Below are positions 1-8,230 of a stretch of 64,000 nucleotides of DNA, piece after piece (within the stretch, counting starts at the first letter, position 1; the number at the start of each line of letters is the position of its first letter). Position numbers and translations under genes: made by a program. Location: the NCBI RefSeq assembly GCF_039975415.1, contig NZ_JBDWHD010000006.1; one strand, 5' to 3'. This DNA comes from Ascidiaceihabitans sp039975415 (GTDB lineage: Bacteria; Pseudomonadota; Alphaproteobacteria; Rhodobacterales; Rhodobacteraceae). Below the pieces are notes generated by a model. It saw only the letters and a list, made by a program, of their open reading frames with translations, was not told the DNA's origin and searched no databases.

Positions 1-468
1 GCGTTCGGATGGACCAGAGCTTTCGACGTAGCCCGCAGGCTTGTAGATTTCGCCACGCTCGATTTGTTCTATGGCGTCTTTGAACACCGCACGCGGGCTG
101 TGCTTTGGCACGAATCCCGCAGCGCCTGCAACGATTGCGCCGCTGATGATGGAATTGTCCGTCATTGAGGATACGATGATAACAGGCGTCTTTTCCGCAT
201 GGCGCTTGAGGCGGATCAACCCATCCAAACCGTTCACATCTGGCAGGTTCAGGTCCAAAATAACCAAGGCCGGCGGTGCAACGTCTTCCAAAGTGGCCAA
301 AGCGTTTTCAAGGCAATCGGCGGTTTTGATCTGGGTAAAGCCAGTCACCGATTTCAACGTCAATTCCAGCGCATCACAAAACAGCGGGTGGTCGTCGATC
401 ACAAGCGCCCATCCTTGCGGCGTCGCGGTTGCGGTATTGTCAGCAGAGGCTGTGTCAAATGAGATCAT
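1..468 (-). CDS. LuxR-type response regulator, receiver domain (C-terminus cut by window edge)
   Basis: Reading down from an ATG at 468, the frame is open through base 1 (156 codons). It encodes a receiver domain: acidic pair near residues 25-26 (VIDDHP), phosphoacceptor Asp72 in LVILDLNLPD, and the conserved Lys near residue 125 (FVPKHSP). The alpha4-beta5 face is of the NarL/FixJ kind, so a LuxR-type helix-turn-helix is expected beyond the window but is not seen. It lies on the same strand just downstream of the PQQ alcohol dehydrogenase, separated by a terminator-like hairpin. In Pseudomonas and Paracoccus, such regulators (AgmR/PedR, FlhR families) control quinoprotein alcohol oxidation, so the same role is inferred here. 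No cognate kinase is visible. Confidence 0.85.
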   Translation of the reverse strand, partial: MISFDTASADNTATATPQGWALVIDDHPLFCDALELTLKSVTGFTQIKTADCLENALATLEDVAPPALVILDLNLPDVNGLDGLIRLKRHAEKTPVIIVSSMTDNSIISGAIVAGAAGFVPKHSPRAVFKDAIEQIERGEIYKPAGYVESSGPSER

Positions 469-525
469 ATGAAAATGATACCCTGTCAGGCCCGCTCAGG
501 TCACTTGCCAAAAGGTCTTAGACAT

Positions 526-556
526 AAAAAAACGCACCCCGGTTGTCCGGGATGCG
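526..556 (-). terminator. Rho-independent terminator of the PQQ dehydrogenase gene
   Basis: On the minus strand the stem CGCATCCCGG pairs with CCGGGGTGCG around a 4-base loop (one mismatch). It is followed by a run of six or seven T. It begins about 23 bases after the dehydrogenase stop codon, so it should insulate the response-regulator gene downstream. Confidence 0.75.
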
Positions 557-578
557 TGTGGTGTTTGATGCGGCTGGC

Positions 579-2354
579 TTAGTTGGATGCAAGCTGCTTG
601 GGCAGGCGGAATGTCCAAAGCAAACCGCCCTGGTTCAGGTAATTGACCTTTTTGGCCACTTCACCGCCCCAAAGCGGCACAGCACCACCCCAACCGGAAA
701 TCACGGTCAGATACTGTTCCCCGTCCTGTTCCCATGTCACGGGCTGGCCGATTACGCCGGACCCTGTCTGGAAGGACCAAAGCTGTTCGCCGGTTTCATC
801 GTCAAAGGCGATGAATTCGCCCTCGGGTGTGCCTGTGAACACAAGTCCACCCGCCGTGGTCATCACGCCGCCCCAAAGTGGTGCGTTGTTTTTGAATTCC
901 CACTTCAACTCGCCCGTGTCAGGGTCGATGGCTTTCAAGCTGCCGATGTGGTCATCGTAGTTCGGCTTGATGGTGAAGCCCGACCCAAGGTAGGCGGCGC
1001 CTTTCTTGTAGGAGATCGGCTCGTTCCAGATGTCCATGCCCCATTCGTTGGACGGCACATAGAACAGGCCTGTTTTAGGGCTGTGCGCCATCGGCATCCA
1101 GTTTTTACCACCCAGGAAGGACGGCGAGGAAAAGACAACTTCGCCTTTCTTGCCATCGGCAGAGTCCGCAGGATTGCCGGGGCGGTTGCCTTCGTTAAAG
1201 ATCGGACGACCCGTGTCATCGATCCCTTCGGCCCATGTGATGTCCTTCACGAAAGGCACCGCTGACACGAATTTCCCGTCTTCACGGTTCAAAACGTAAA
1301 AGAACCCGTTGCGGTCGGCTGTGGCAAAACGCTTGTTGCCCGAGCGATCGGTATAGGCGACCACTTCGTTCACACCGTCATAATCCCAGCCTTCGCGCGG
1401 CGTGGTTTGGTAGTGCCATTTGATTTCACCCGTTGCCGGATCAATGCCGATACGGCTGGCGGCATACAGGTTGTCACCGGTGTTTCCATCCGTTGGAGAC
1501 CCTGCATCACGCAAGTGGCTGTTCCATGGGGCAGGGTTGCCTGTGCCAAACACCAGCGTGTCTGTGTCGGCATCATAAGAACCGCCCAACCATGTGGCAC
1601 CGCCACCGGTTTTCCACATATCGCCAGGCCATGTGGCGTTCAGTGTGCCTGTCATGGTGCTTTCTTCGCCGTTCAGCGTGCCCATGTGGCCTTCGATCAC
1701 GGGGCGCGTCCAAACGACATCGCCTGTTTCGGCGCTGCGGGCTTGCACTTCGCCAACGATGCCAAATTCACCGCCGGAGTTGCCTGTGATGATAAGGCCG
1801 TCCACGATCAAAGGGGCCGCCGTATAGCTGTAGCCCGCCTTGTAGTCGGCGATCTTTTTGTTCCAAACCACATCGCCTGTTTTCTGGTTCAAGGCCACGA
1901 TACGTGCGTCCAGTGTGCCAAAGTAGATGTTGTCGCCGAAGATGGCAGCGCCACGATTCACCACGTCGCAGCATGGCAAAATGCCTTCAGGCAGGCGGGC
2001 ATCATATTGCCAAAGCTCTTTGCCTGTCATGACGTCGATGGCGTACATGCGGCTGTATGACCCTGTGATATACATCACACCATCATGGACGATGGGTTGT
2101 GTTTCCTGACCGCGTTGCTTTTCGCCGCCAAGGCTGAAGGCCCAGGCCGGTTGCAGGTTTTTGACGTTGTCCTTGTTCAGGATGTCCAATGGGGAATGGC
2201 GTTGCAGGTGCCGCCCCATGCCATTTGTCAGAACGCTGTCTGTGGTGGCTGTGTCGTTGGCAAGCATCTCTTCTGTGACGCCAGCGGCATGTGCGCTTGT
2301 AAAGCCTGCGACCGTCATTATCCCGACCGTCGCTGCAATGATAAACCTGTTCAT
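579..2354 (-). CDS. PQQ-dependent alcohol dehydrogenase, lanthanide-type (ExaF/PedH-like)
   Basis: A 591-residue periplasmic quinoprotein of the eight-bladed propeller family, oxidising primary alcohols to aldehydes and passing electrons to cytochrome c. The start at 2354 follows a GGAGGAA ribosome site; a signal peptide ends near residue 23 (AHA|AG). Visible hallmarks are the vicinal disulfide pair CC at 128-129 (LPCCDVVNRG), metal ligands Glu196 (SGGEFG) and Asn273 (TGNPAPWN), catalytic Asp324 and a second acid Asp326 in WDYDG. That extra Asp is the known signature of lanthanide-dependent enzymes (XoxF, ExaF, PedH); calcium enzymes carry Ala or Ser there. Blade sequences (GSYSRMYAIDVMTGKELW) resemble the ethanol-dehydrogenase branch more than XoxF. 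The substrate is probably a short or aromatic alcohol; methanol is not excluded. Confidence 0.93.
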   Translation of the reverse strand: MNRFIIAATVGIMTVAGFTSAHAAGVTEEMLANDTATTDSVLTNGMGRHLQRHSPLDILNKDNVKNLQPAWAFSLGGEKQRGQETQPIVHDGVMYITGSYSRMYAIDVMTGKELWQYDARLPEGILPCCDVVNRGAAIFGDNIYFGTLDARIVALNQKTGDVVWNKKIADYKAGYSYTAAPLIVDGLIITGNSGGEFGIVGEVQARSAETGDVVWTRPVIEGHMGTLNGEESTMTGTLNATWPGDMWKTGGGATWLGGSYDADTDTLVFGTGNPAPWNSHLRDAGSPTDGNTGDNLYAASRIGIDPATGEIKWHYQTTPREGWDYDGVNEVVAYTDRSGNKRFATADRNGFFYVLNREDGKFVSAVPFVKDITWAEGIDDTGRPIFNEGNRPGNPADSADGKKGEVVFSSPSFLGGKNWMPMAHSPKTGLFYVPSNEWGMDIWNEPISYKKGAAYLGSGFTIKPNYDDHIGSLKAIDPDTGELKWEFKNNAPLWGGVMTTAGGLVFTGTPEGEFIAFDDETGEQLWSFQTGSGVIGQPVTWEQDGEQYLTVISGWGGAVPLWGGEVAKKVNYLNQGGLLWTFRLPKQLASN

Positions 2355-2493
2355 TGTGTCTAGTTCCTCCCTATGCCCTTGTGACGGGCGTATCTCAAAA
2401 AGGCCGCGCACGAACGGATCTGGCGCATTTAGCCTTGGGAGCAGTATTCGCTCAAAGCATGTCTGCGGGTATTGAACAATGGTCGTAAGGTCC

Positions 2494-2533
2494 TAGGCCC
2501 AAGACCCATTAAGATTAATGGGTCCTGAGCCTA
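2494..2533. repeat. Near-perfect 40-bp palindrome made of two IS5-like terminal repeats
   Basis: The arms TAGGCCCAAGACCCATTAA (2494-2512) and TTAATGGGTCCTGAGCCTA (2515-2533) are reverse complements with two mismatches, separated only by GA. The right arm is identical to the outer end next to the IS5 transposase fragment near 19.8 kb (20 of 20 bases at 19780-19799). It looks like two insertion-sequence ends abutted with the interior lost. It sits between the divergent dehydrogenase gene and the next plus-strand gene, about 140 bp upstream of the former. Confidence 0.8.
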
Positions 2534-2617
2534 AAGGCCTGTAGATATAGCAGTGCCACCTTAGTCGCACTGCGCCGTCGTCGATTGTGCGGTAGCATCT
2601 GCGATCGGGGGTGCGTC

Positions 2618-3139
2618 ATGAAATCCGGCATTTTTCTTGGTCTTTGCTGTTTGGCGCCTATGGCGCAGGCCGAAACAAAATCTGTCTACCTAGAGGACAT
2701 CGCAGGTGCGCGTATTCAGATTGCGTCTGTCGATGTCGCTGCGACCGGCGACTACAAGATCACAATGTCAGATGCCCCGTTTACGGATCATTTCTTGTCG
2801 ATGCGTCCGTTCAGATGTTTGCAGGGGCCCGCCAAACACTGGTGCTTTGTGCCGTATCCGTATGAGATAGAACGCAATATTTCAGACGATCTGACCGATC
2901 TGGAATATGATTTCCTTTTTGTCTGGAAGGGGGCGACCGACTACGGGATCAACATGTGGAACGGGGTCTACTACAAGATGCAACAGGTCGAAGGGCGCGT
3001 GTCAGGCACGTTGCACGAAATGGACATGGACATTTTGTCTGCCCCGCCAGCGACGGGCGATTTGCGTCCGGTGGCAGAAAAACACCTGCACGAAAGCGAT
3101 CCTGAAAGCCATTGGCTGCCACGCCTGGTGATCGAATGA
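2618..3139 (+). CDS. Small secreted protein of the quinoprotein cluster, function unknown
   Basis: The 173-residue product starts at ATG 2618, after a GGGGG-type ribosome site, rather than at the upstream GTG 2585. It begins with a clear Sec signal peptide (cleavage near AQA|E at residue 18). The mature part has a Cys pair in FRCLQGPAKHWC and aromatic-rich segments but no motif I recognise. It is divergent from the PQQ dehydrogenase and 34 bp upstream of an ABC binding-protein gene, so it probably shares that transcript. A periplasmic accessory role in alcohol oxidation is an inference from position only. Confidence 0.75.
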   Translation: MKSGIFLGLCCLAPMAQAETKSVYLEDIAGARIQIASVDVAATGDYKITMSDAPFTDHFLSMRPFRCLQGPAKHWCFVPYPYEIERNISDDLTDLEYDFLFVWKGATDYGINMWNGVYYKMQQVEGRVSGTLHEMDMDILSAPPATGDLRPVAEKHLHESDPESHWLPRLVIE

Positions 3140-3173
3140 CCGGCGGGCGCCACTGTGTCGGGGGACATGTGCT

Positions 3174-4142
3174 ATGGGCTTGAGACCGGTTTTGATGGCT
3201 TTGGCTGCGTTTTTTTTGTCAACGACCGTTTGGGCCGGTGAAAAGACGCTAAAGATTGCGGTGCTGAAATTTGGCACGGTGAACTGGGAACTGGATACCA
3301 TCATCCACAACGGTTTTGACACACGCCATGGGCTTCGTTTGCAAGTGCAGGGCATGGCCGGTGGTGCAGCGGCCAAAGTGGCATTTCAGGGCGGACAGGC
3401 TGATGTGATCGTATCGGATTGGCTTTGGGTTGCGCGGCAACGCGCTGCGGGCAAGGATTATGTCTTTTTCCCTTATTCCAAAGCGGTCGGGGGCTTGCTT
3501 GTCGGGGCCGATGACACGGCGCAGACGCTGGCGGATCTGGACGGCGCAAAGATCGGCATCGCAGGTGGCCCATTGGACAAAAGCTGGCTGATCTTTCAAG
3601 CCTATGCGGCGAAGGTTGCAGGCGTCGACCTGAAATCCGCAACGCAGCAAGTCTACGGCGCACCGCCTTTGATTTTCAAAGCGGCGCTTGATGGGGACGT
3701 GGATGCGGTCATCAACTATTGGCACTTCAGTGCAAAAATGGAGGCATCCGGCCTGCGCAAACTGCTAGACGTTTCAGACGCGGCGCGGGCATTGGGATTG
3801 GATCCGGACACGCCGCTATTGGGCTATGTTATCAAAGGGGATTTGTTGCGCGAAGATCCCGAAGTGGTGCAAGGATTGGTGGCCGCGTCACGGGCCGCAA
3901 AGTCTGTTCTGGCGCAAGACGATGCGGCTTGGGAACGATTGCGCCCGATGATGAACGCGAAATCGGAAGCCGCGTTTTTGGCGCTGAAACAGGGGTTTCG
4001 GGCAGGTATTCCAAGCGAAGCGCCGGTGGATGAAGCCGCTGCGGATCGCATGGTGCAAGTGCTTGTTGCGGCGGGCGGGGCAAAACTATTGGGGGATGCC
4101 ACCCGTTTGCCTGCTGGCACTTTTTTGCAGATGTATCCGTAA
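3174..4142 (+). CDS. ABC transporter substrate-binding protein, NitT/TauT type
   Basis: A 322-residue periplasmic binding protein with a signal peptide (cleavage near VWA|G, residue 22). The fold shows the typical beta-alpha pattern of nitrate/sulfonate/taurine binders: LKIAVLKFGTVNWEL at the start of the mature chain, a central GAKIGIAGGPLDKSW hinge segment, and DAVINYWHFSA, where ligand-facing aromatics sit. The ATPase gene follows at once (GTG one base after this stop). The matching permease is not adjacent; the only candidate in the window is at 14889. Binders of this kind are found in methylotrophy and PQQ-alcohol clusters, but the ligand here is unknown. Confidence 0.85.
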   Translation: MGLRPVLMALAAFFLSTTVWAGEKTLKIAVLKFGTVNWELDTIIHNGFDTRHGLRLQVQGMAGGAAAKVAFQGGQADVIVSDWLWVARQRAAGKDYVFFPYSKAVGGLLVGADDTAQTLADLDGAKIGIAGGPLDKSWLIFQAYAAKVAGVDLKSATQQVYGAPPLIFKAALDGDVDAVINYWHFSAKMEASGLRKLLDVSDAARALGLDPDTPLLGYVIKGDLLREDPEVVQGLVAASRAAKSVLAQDDAAWERLRPMMNAKSEAAFLALKQGFRAGIPSEAPVDEAAADRMVQVLVAAGGAKLLGDATRLPAGTFLQMYP

Positions 4143-4143
4143 G

Positions 4144-4776
4144 GTGTCTGATGCGGTTCTGAACCTGCGCCTAAAGCGTTTTGATGTCGAAAACAGCGCC
4201 ATTCTGGCGGGCATTGATCTGAGGCTTGACGACACGGACACTTTGGCGTTGGTTGGCCCGTCAGGGGTGGGTAAAACGACGCTTTTGCGCATCATTGCGG
4301 GGCTAGAGACGGGGTTTGATGGGCAATGTGACGTGCGTGGCCGCGTTGGAATGGTGTTTCAAGAACCCACATTGTTGCCGTGGCGCAGTTTGCGCGACAA
4401 CATTGCCATTCCCACGGGCATACCCGATGCGCAGGCCATGCACGCATTGGAGGAGGTCGGTCTGGACACCCGCGCCGCGGCCTTTCCCAACCAACTGTCG
4501 CTTGGGCAACAGCGGCGCTTGGCGTTGGCGCGGGCTTTTGCGTTGCAACCTGATCTGCTGCTTCTGGATGAACCTTTTGTATCTCTGGATGCCGGTTTGG
4601 CGGACGATATGATGACGCTTTTTGCGAAAATGAAGGCCGCCCGCCGCGTCGCCACGATCCTTGTGACCCATGTGGACACCGAGGTGCAGCGGCTTGCGGA
4701 TCGCTGTGTGCGTCTGGGCGGGTCGCCTGCCTGCATCATAGAAGACACCAAAACACCAGTTGCGGGTACAATTTGA
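4144..4776 (+). CDS. ABC transporter ATP-binding protein, NitT/TauT type
   Basis: A 210-residue nucleotide-binding domain from GTG 4144, one base after the binding-protein stop; an upstream in-frame ATG at 4030 would overlap that gene by over 100 bp and is rejected. Walker A is GPSGVGKTT, the signature is LSLGQQRRLALARA and Walker B is LLLLDEPF, followed by the H-loop VTHV. It is short for the family (usually about 250) because little follows the H-loop. It forms a transporter with the binding protein at 3174 and probably the distant permease at 14889. Confidence 0.85.
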   Translation: MSDAVLNLRLKRFDVENSAILAGIDLRLDDTDTLALVGPSGVGKTTLLRIIAGLETGFDGQCDVRGRVGMVFQEPTLLPWRSLRDNIAIPTGIPDAQAMHALEEVGLDTRAAAFPNQLSLGQQRRLALARAFALQPDLLLLDEPFVSLDAGLADDMMTLFAKMKAARRVATILVTHVDTEVQRLADRCVRLGGSPACIIEDTKTPVAGTI

Positions 4777-4849
4777 GGGCTGGACGCCCCTTTGCGCTAT
4801 GGTATCAGGCGGTATTCCGTCTTCATCTTTGACATAGAAAGCCGATCCT

Positions 4850-5293
4850 ATGACTGCCAAGCCCCGCATTGTTTTGTCCAGCGACCACGCAGATATCGAA
4901 CTGCGTAAAACGATCGCCTCACATGTGGCCGATCTGGGGTGGGACGTTGTGGATATCGGCCCGATGACCTCGGAAAGCACACATTACCCTATTCACGGCC
5001 AAGCGGCTGCGACGCGCGTGGCGTCTGGTGATTGCCAGTTGGGCATCCTTTTGTGTGGCACAGGCCAAGGCATCATGATGGCGGCCAACAAAGTCAAAGG
5101 CATCCGGTGTGGTGTGTGTTCCGATACATTTTCCGCGCGGATGATCCGCGAACACAACAACGCAAACATGCTGTCCATGGGCGCGCGTGTCGTCGGCGAA
5201 GGCTTGGCGCTGGACATTGTGGACGCGTTTTTAAACGCCAACTTCGAGGGCGGACGTCACGCCACCCGCGTGGACATGATCGAAGCGGACTAG
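4850..5293 (+). CDS. rpiB: RpiB/LacAB-family sugar-phosphate isomerase
   Basis: A 147-residue protein covering the whole RpiB fold. The N-terminal SSDHA and the CGTGQG phosphate-binding/catalytic loop (Cys near residue 74) are present, as is the segment ARMIREHNNANMLSMGAR, which matches the family's conserved Asn/Arg helix. Family members interconvert ribose 5-phosphate and ribulose 5-phosphate, or C4-C6 sugar phosphates; the sequence does not decide which. It sits between two ABC systems, and its stop overlaps the convergent permease stop at 5290-5293. A link to alcohol oxidation is not evident. Confidence 0.88.
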   Translation: MTAKPRIVLSSDHADIELRKTIASHVADLGWDVVDIGPMTSESTHYPIHGQAAATRVASGDCQLGILLCGTGQGIMMAANKVKGIRCGVCSDTFSARMIREHNNANMLSMGARVVGEGLALDIVDAFLNANFEGGRHATRVDMIEAD

Positions 5294-6081
5294 CGGCGCT
5301 TTCCCAAGCCGGTGCGTGCCGGATTGTAGCCCCAAAGGGCTGCAATCGTGAACACAGCTGTGGCCAAAAGCGCCCATATCAACGCGGCGCCATTGAAGTC
5401 CAGGTACAACGCGAACCGGATCAGCTCAACGGCATGTGTGAAGGGGTTCAAGGCGCAAATACTGTGCAAAAATTCTGAACTTTCGGCCATTTTCCACAAC
5501 GGATAAAGCGCTGAGGATAGAAAAAACATCGGGAAGATCACAAAGTTCATCACCCCTGCAAAGTTTTCCAACTGTTTGATAAAGCTGGACAACAACAACC
5601 CCAATGCCCCCAACATAACACCCGCTACGATCAGCGCGGGCAACGCCGCAAGATAACCTAAAGCGGGCATCGTGATCCCGAACGCGGCGGCAATTGCCAA
5701 AAAGGTATAGACTTGCAAAACGGAAATCGCAGTCGATCCGATCAGCTTGCAAAACAACACCCACCAACGCGGCAAGGGGCTGGTCAACAGCAGCTTCATC
5801 GACCCCATTTCGCGGTCATACACAAGGCTTAGGGATGATTGCATCCCGTTGAACAGCATGATCATTCCGCAAAGGCCGGGCACGATGTAGGTCTCGTAGG
5901 TGATGTAGGTCTGGTAGGGGGGAATGATGCTTAAACCCAGTGCTGCGCGAAAGCCCGCGGCAAAGACCAAAAGCCAGACCAGCGGGCGCACAAGGGCTGC
6001 GACAAAGCGTTCGCGTTGGTGGATGAAACGCAGCGCTTCGCGTTTGACGATAGCAATAAGGGATGTGGCATAAGGGCTCAT
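5290..6081 (-). CDS. ABC-2 type permease of the PQQ alcohol system (PedC-like)
   Basis: A 263-residue integral membrane protein with about six hydrophobic segments and the ABC-2 pattern: an amphipathic N-terminus (SLIAIVKREALRFIHQRERF), then IVPGLCGMIMLFNGMQSSLSLVYDREMGSMKLLL, the conserved loop before helix 3 (shown here as landmark residues 81-115), and a C-terminal ALNPFTHAVELIR motif. It overlaps the ATPase gene by 4 bp. Gene order with the ATPase, small protein, propeller and binding protein matches the ped cluster of Pseudomonas putida. There, pedA1A2BC supports growth under lanthanide limitation. The same role is inferred. Confidence 0.85.
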   Translation of the reverse strand: MSPYATSLIAIVKREALRFIHQRERFVAALVRPLVWLLVFAAGFRAALGLSIIPPYQTYITYETYIVPGLCGMIMLFNGMQSSLSLVYDREMGSMKLLLTSPLPRWWVLFCKLIGSTAISVLQVYTFLAIAAAFGITMPALGYLAALPALIVAGVMLGALGLLLSSFIKQLENFAGVMNFVIFPMFFLSSALYPLWKMAESSEFLHSICALNPFTHAVELIRFALYLDFNGAALIWALLATAVFTIAALWGYNPARTGLGKRR

Positions 6082-6794
6082 GCGGGGATCGCCGTGCGTT
6101 GCAAAAACACGTCTTGCAGCGGTGCGCCATCGCAGATGTCGGCAGCGGTGCCTTCAGCCAATACCTGTGCTTGGTGCAAGATCACCAAATGGTCTGTCGG
6201 GGCAACCTCATCGGTCAGATGGGTCGCCCAAAGCACTGTGGTGCCCGCATCGGCAAGGGCGTGTACGTGATCGGTTATCGCGGCACGCGCGGCTGCATCC
6301 AGGCCCACGGTTGGCTCGTCCAATAGCAAAACGGCAGGATCATGGATCAAAGCGCGCGCGATTTCCGCCCGCCGCCTGTGGCCGCCGTTCAGGGCGCGGG
6401 CCTTTTCGTGGCTGCGCTCCAGCATGTGCAGTTTGTCCAGTGCAGCGTCAATGCGACGGGCCGCGTTGCGTCCTGAAAGGCCGTGTAATGCCGCAAAATA
6501 GGACAAATTTTGGCGCACCGTCAGATCAAGGTCCAGCGTGGTTTGTTGAAACACAATTCCCAACTGCGCCAAAGCTTTGCGCGGGTCGGCTGCCAGATCA
6601 TGTCCGGCCACAGATATGGTGCCGTCCGGCGTGGTCAACAGCCGTGTAAGGCACGAAAACAACGTGGATTTACCAGCACCATTGGGGCCAAGCAACGCAC
6701 AGAACCGGCCCTGATCCACATCAAACGATACTGTGTTCAGGGCCTGTTTCGGGCCATAGGAAAAGCTAAGGTCGCGGACCCGAAGCCCGTTCAT
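6078..6794 (-). CDS. ABC ATPase of the PQQ alcohol system (PedB-like)
   Basis: A 238-residue ATPase. Walker A is GPNGAGKST, the Q-loop is VFQQTTLD and Walker B is VLLLDEPT, with an H-loop ATHLTDE. The signature is degenerate: LNGGHRRRAEIARAL instead of LSGGQ, as seen in the PQQ-associated branch of this family. It is translationally coupled on both sides (overlaps of 4 bp with 6791 and 6081). It presumably powers the ABC-2 permease at 5290. Whether the system moves lanthanides, a chelator or an alcohol-derived compound is not shown by sequence. Confidence 0.86.
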   Translation of the reverse strand: MNGLRVRDLSFSYGPKQALNTVSFDVDQGRFCALLGPNGAGKSTLFSCLTRLLTTPDGTISVAGHDLAADPRKALAQLGIVFQQTTLDLDLTVRQNLSYFAALHGLSGRNAARRIDAALDKLHMLERSHEKARALNGGHRRRAEIARALIHDPAVLLLDEPTVGLDAAARAAITDHVHALADAGTTVLWATHLTDEVAPTDHLVILHQAQVLAEGTAADICDGAPLQDVFLQRTAIPA

Positions 6795-7237
6795 TCTATG
6801 GTAATCTCGATGCGTTGGGTTTCGCCTGTGGTGCCGGGAATTTTCATGTAATACCGCCCCGGTTTAATGGCCAGAAACCCGATCTCCATCTCGCCCGCTT
6901 CGTCAAATTCGACGCTGTCCAGACCAAGAGGTCGAATTTCGAGACCTTCGATGACGATCTCGTCGATCCAGATGGCGCGGAAAAACTCTGGTCCGACCAA
7001 AGCCAGTTCTTGTGACCCGTCACCGACAATCTCGAATTCGTAGTAGGTGCCGGATTTCAACGTCCAGGGGCCTTGCGCGATCGGCTCGCCTGCAGACAGG
7101 GTAATCGGCGGCAGGTCTTCTTTGTTTTTGCCCGACAAGACGCCCGCAGCGCCGAAGCCGTCAGCCAATAGGGGCGATGCGCCCAAAGCGAGCATGGCGG
7201 CGCAAGTTGTCAGGTATTTCGAAAAGCGAAGGGACAT
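6791..7237 (-). CDS. Periplasmic accessory protein of the PQQ/ABC cluster (PedA2-like position)
   Basis: 148 residues with a Sec signal peptide (cleavage near LLA|D, residue 25). The mature domain is rich in beta-strand pattern and acidic residues (EFFRAIWIDEIVIEGLEIRP, then EAGEMEIGFLAIKPGRYYMKIPG), resembling a small cupredoxin-like barrel but without a copper-ligand set. It overlaps the ATPase gene by 4 bp and lies 21 bp after the propeller gene. Its order corresponds to the small pedA2 slot in Pseudomonas. The acidic surface would fit a metal-handling role, but that is speculation. Confidence 0.75.
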   Translation of the reverse strand: MSLRFSKYLTTCAAMLALGASPLLADGFGAAGVLSGKNKEDLPPITLSAGEPIAQGPWTLKSGTYYEFEIVGDGSQELALVGPEFFRAIWIDEIVIEGLEIRPLGLDSVEFDEAGEMEIGFLAIKPGRYYMKIPGTTGETQRIEITIE

Positions 7238-7258
7238 GTGTTTACCTCATTTGCAGCG

Positions 7259-8230
7259 TTACGGACGAAATGCAGCGCCCCAAGGGAAGCGCCCGACTTT
7301 TATGGATTTTAGAGCTTTGCGTGAGGCCACGTCGATCACAGTGACGTCACTCGAAACACCGTTGGTGGTGAAAAGTTGTGATTTGTCGGCGTTGAACGCC
7401 ATGTGCCAGACGCGGCGCCCCACAAGGATGTAATCTTCGACCTCGTAGGTTTCTGCATTCACAACAGCGATGTGGTTGGAAGGCCCCAACGCCACAAACG
7501 CGTGTGTGTCACCTGTTGTAAATTCAAATCCCACCGGTTGCACGCGGTCTGGATGCACGCCTTGAACCTCAAAGCTGATCTTGGCCGTTTCCGTCTGTGT
7601 GGCCGTGTCAAACACCGTCAATGTGCCGCCGATTTCCGAACTGACCCACATCTGAGTGCCGTCTTTTGCAAACTCGGCGTGGCGAGGGCGGCTGTCGACC
7701 AACGTGTTGGCAAACAGGTCTTGGGTTTCGGTATCGATCCAATGGGCCATATTCGTGGTCTCGGATGTGGTGATGGCGATTTTGCCGTCGGGCGACACCG
7801 CCATGCCTTCGGGTTCCACGCCCACATCGATTTGTGCCACCACTTTGCGGGTTTGTGTGTTGACCACGGTTGTGATCGCGTCGTCTTCGTTGGCGATGTA
7901 CAAATGGGTGTCGTCGGGGTGCAGAACGAATTGTTCGGGGTCTTCACCGGATGGTAAATCGAACAGGATTTCGCCCGTTTCCGGGTCCATTACCTGTACC
8001 GCATCGCTGTCAGAGGCACAGATGTAGACGCGGCTGAAATCTTTGGAAAAGGTGATGCCACGCGGGCGTTCGCCTGTGGCGTAAGTGTTGATAACCTCAA
8101 GCGTTTCCGTGTCGATCACGGACACAGTGTCATCTTTTTCGTTGGTGACCCAGATTTCGCCCGACCATGCGGTTGTCGCGGTCAGGGTCAAGACACAAAG
8201 GGCGGCGCTGCTGCGCAAAAGGGATGTCAT
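7259..8230 (-). CDS. YVTN-type beta-propeller, PQQ-dependent catabolism associated
   Basis: 323 residues with a signal peptide (cleavage near AWS|G, residue 23), followed by seven YVTN-like repeats such as EIWVTNEKDDTVSVID and TMWVSSEIGGTLTVFD-like blades. This is the periplasmic propeller regularly encoded beside PQQ alcohol dehydrogenases (family TIGR03866 as I recall it). It carries no PQQ-binding motif, so a scaffold, sensor or ligand-delivery role is more likely than catalysis. It overlaps the upstream binding-protein gene by 4 bp and belongs to the same minus-strand operon reading down from 9387. Confidence 0.9.
   Translation of the reverse strand: MTSLLRSSAALCVLTLTATTAWSGEIWVTNEKDDTVSVIDTETLEVINTYATGERPRGITFSKDFSRVYICASDSDAVQVMDPETGEILFDLPSGEDPEQFVLHPDDTHLYIANEDDAITTVVNTQTRKVVAQIDVGVEPEGMAVSPDGKIAITTSETTNMAHWIDTETQDLFANTLVDSRPRHAEFAKDGTQMWVSSEIGGTLTVFDTATQTETAKISFEVQGVHPDRVQPVGFEFTTGDTHAFVALGPSNHIAVVNAETYEVEDYILVGRRVWHMAFNADKSQLFTTNGVSSDVTVIDVASRKALKSIKVGRFPWGAAFRP

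Noticed and set aside
543..2060. Several plus-strand frames of 100-240 codons opposite the PQQ dehydrogenase
   Set aside because: The minus strand carries an intact dehydrogenase with signal peptide and active-site residues. The opposite frames have no domains or ribosome sites.
4030..4143. N-terminal extension of the NitT/TauT ATPase to ATG 4030
   Set aside because: It would overlap the binding-protein gene by over 100 bp. GTG 4144 gives a normal ATPase start directly after that gene's stop.
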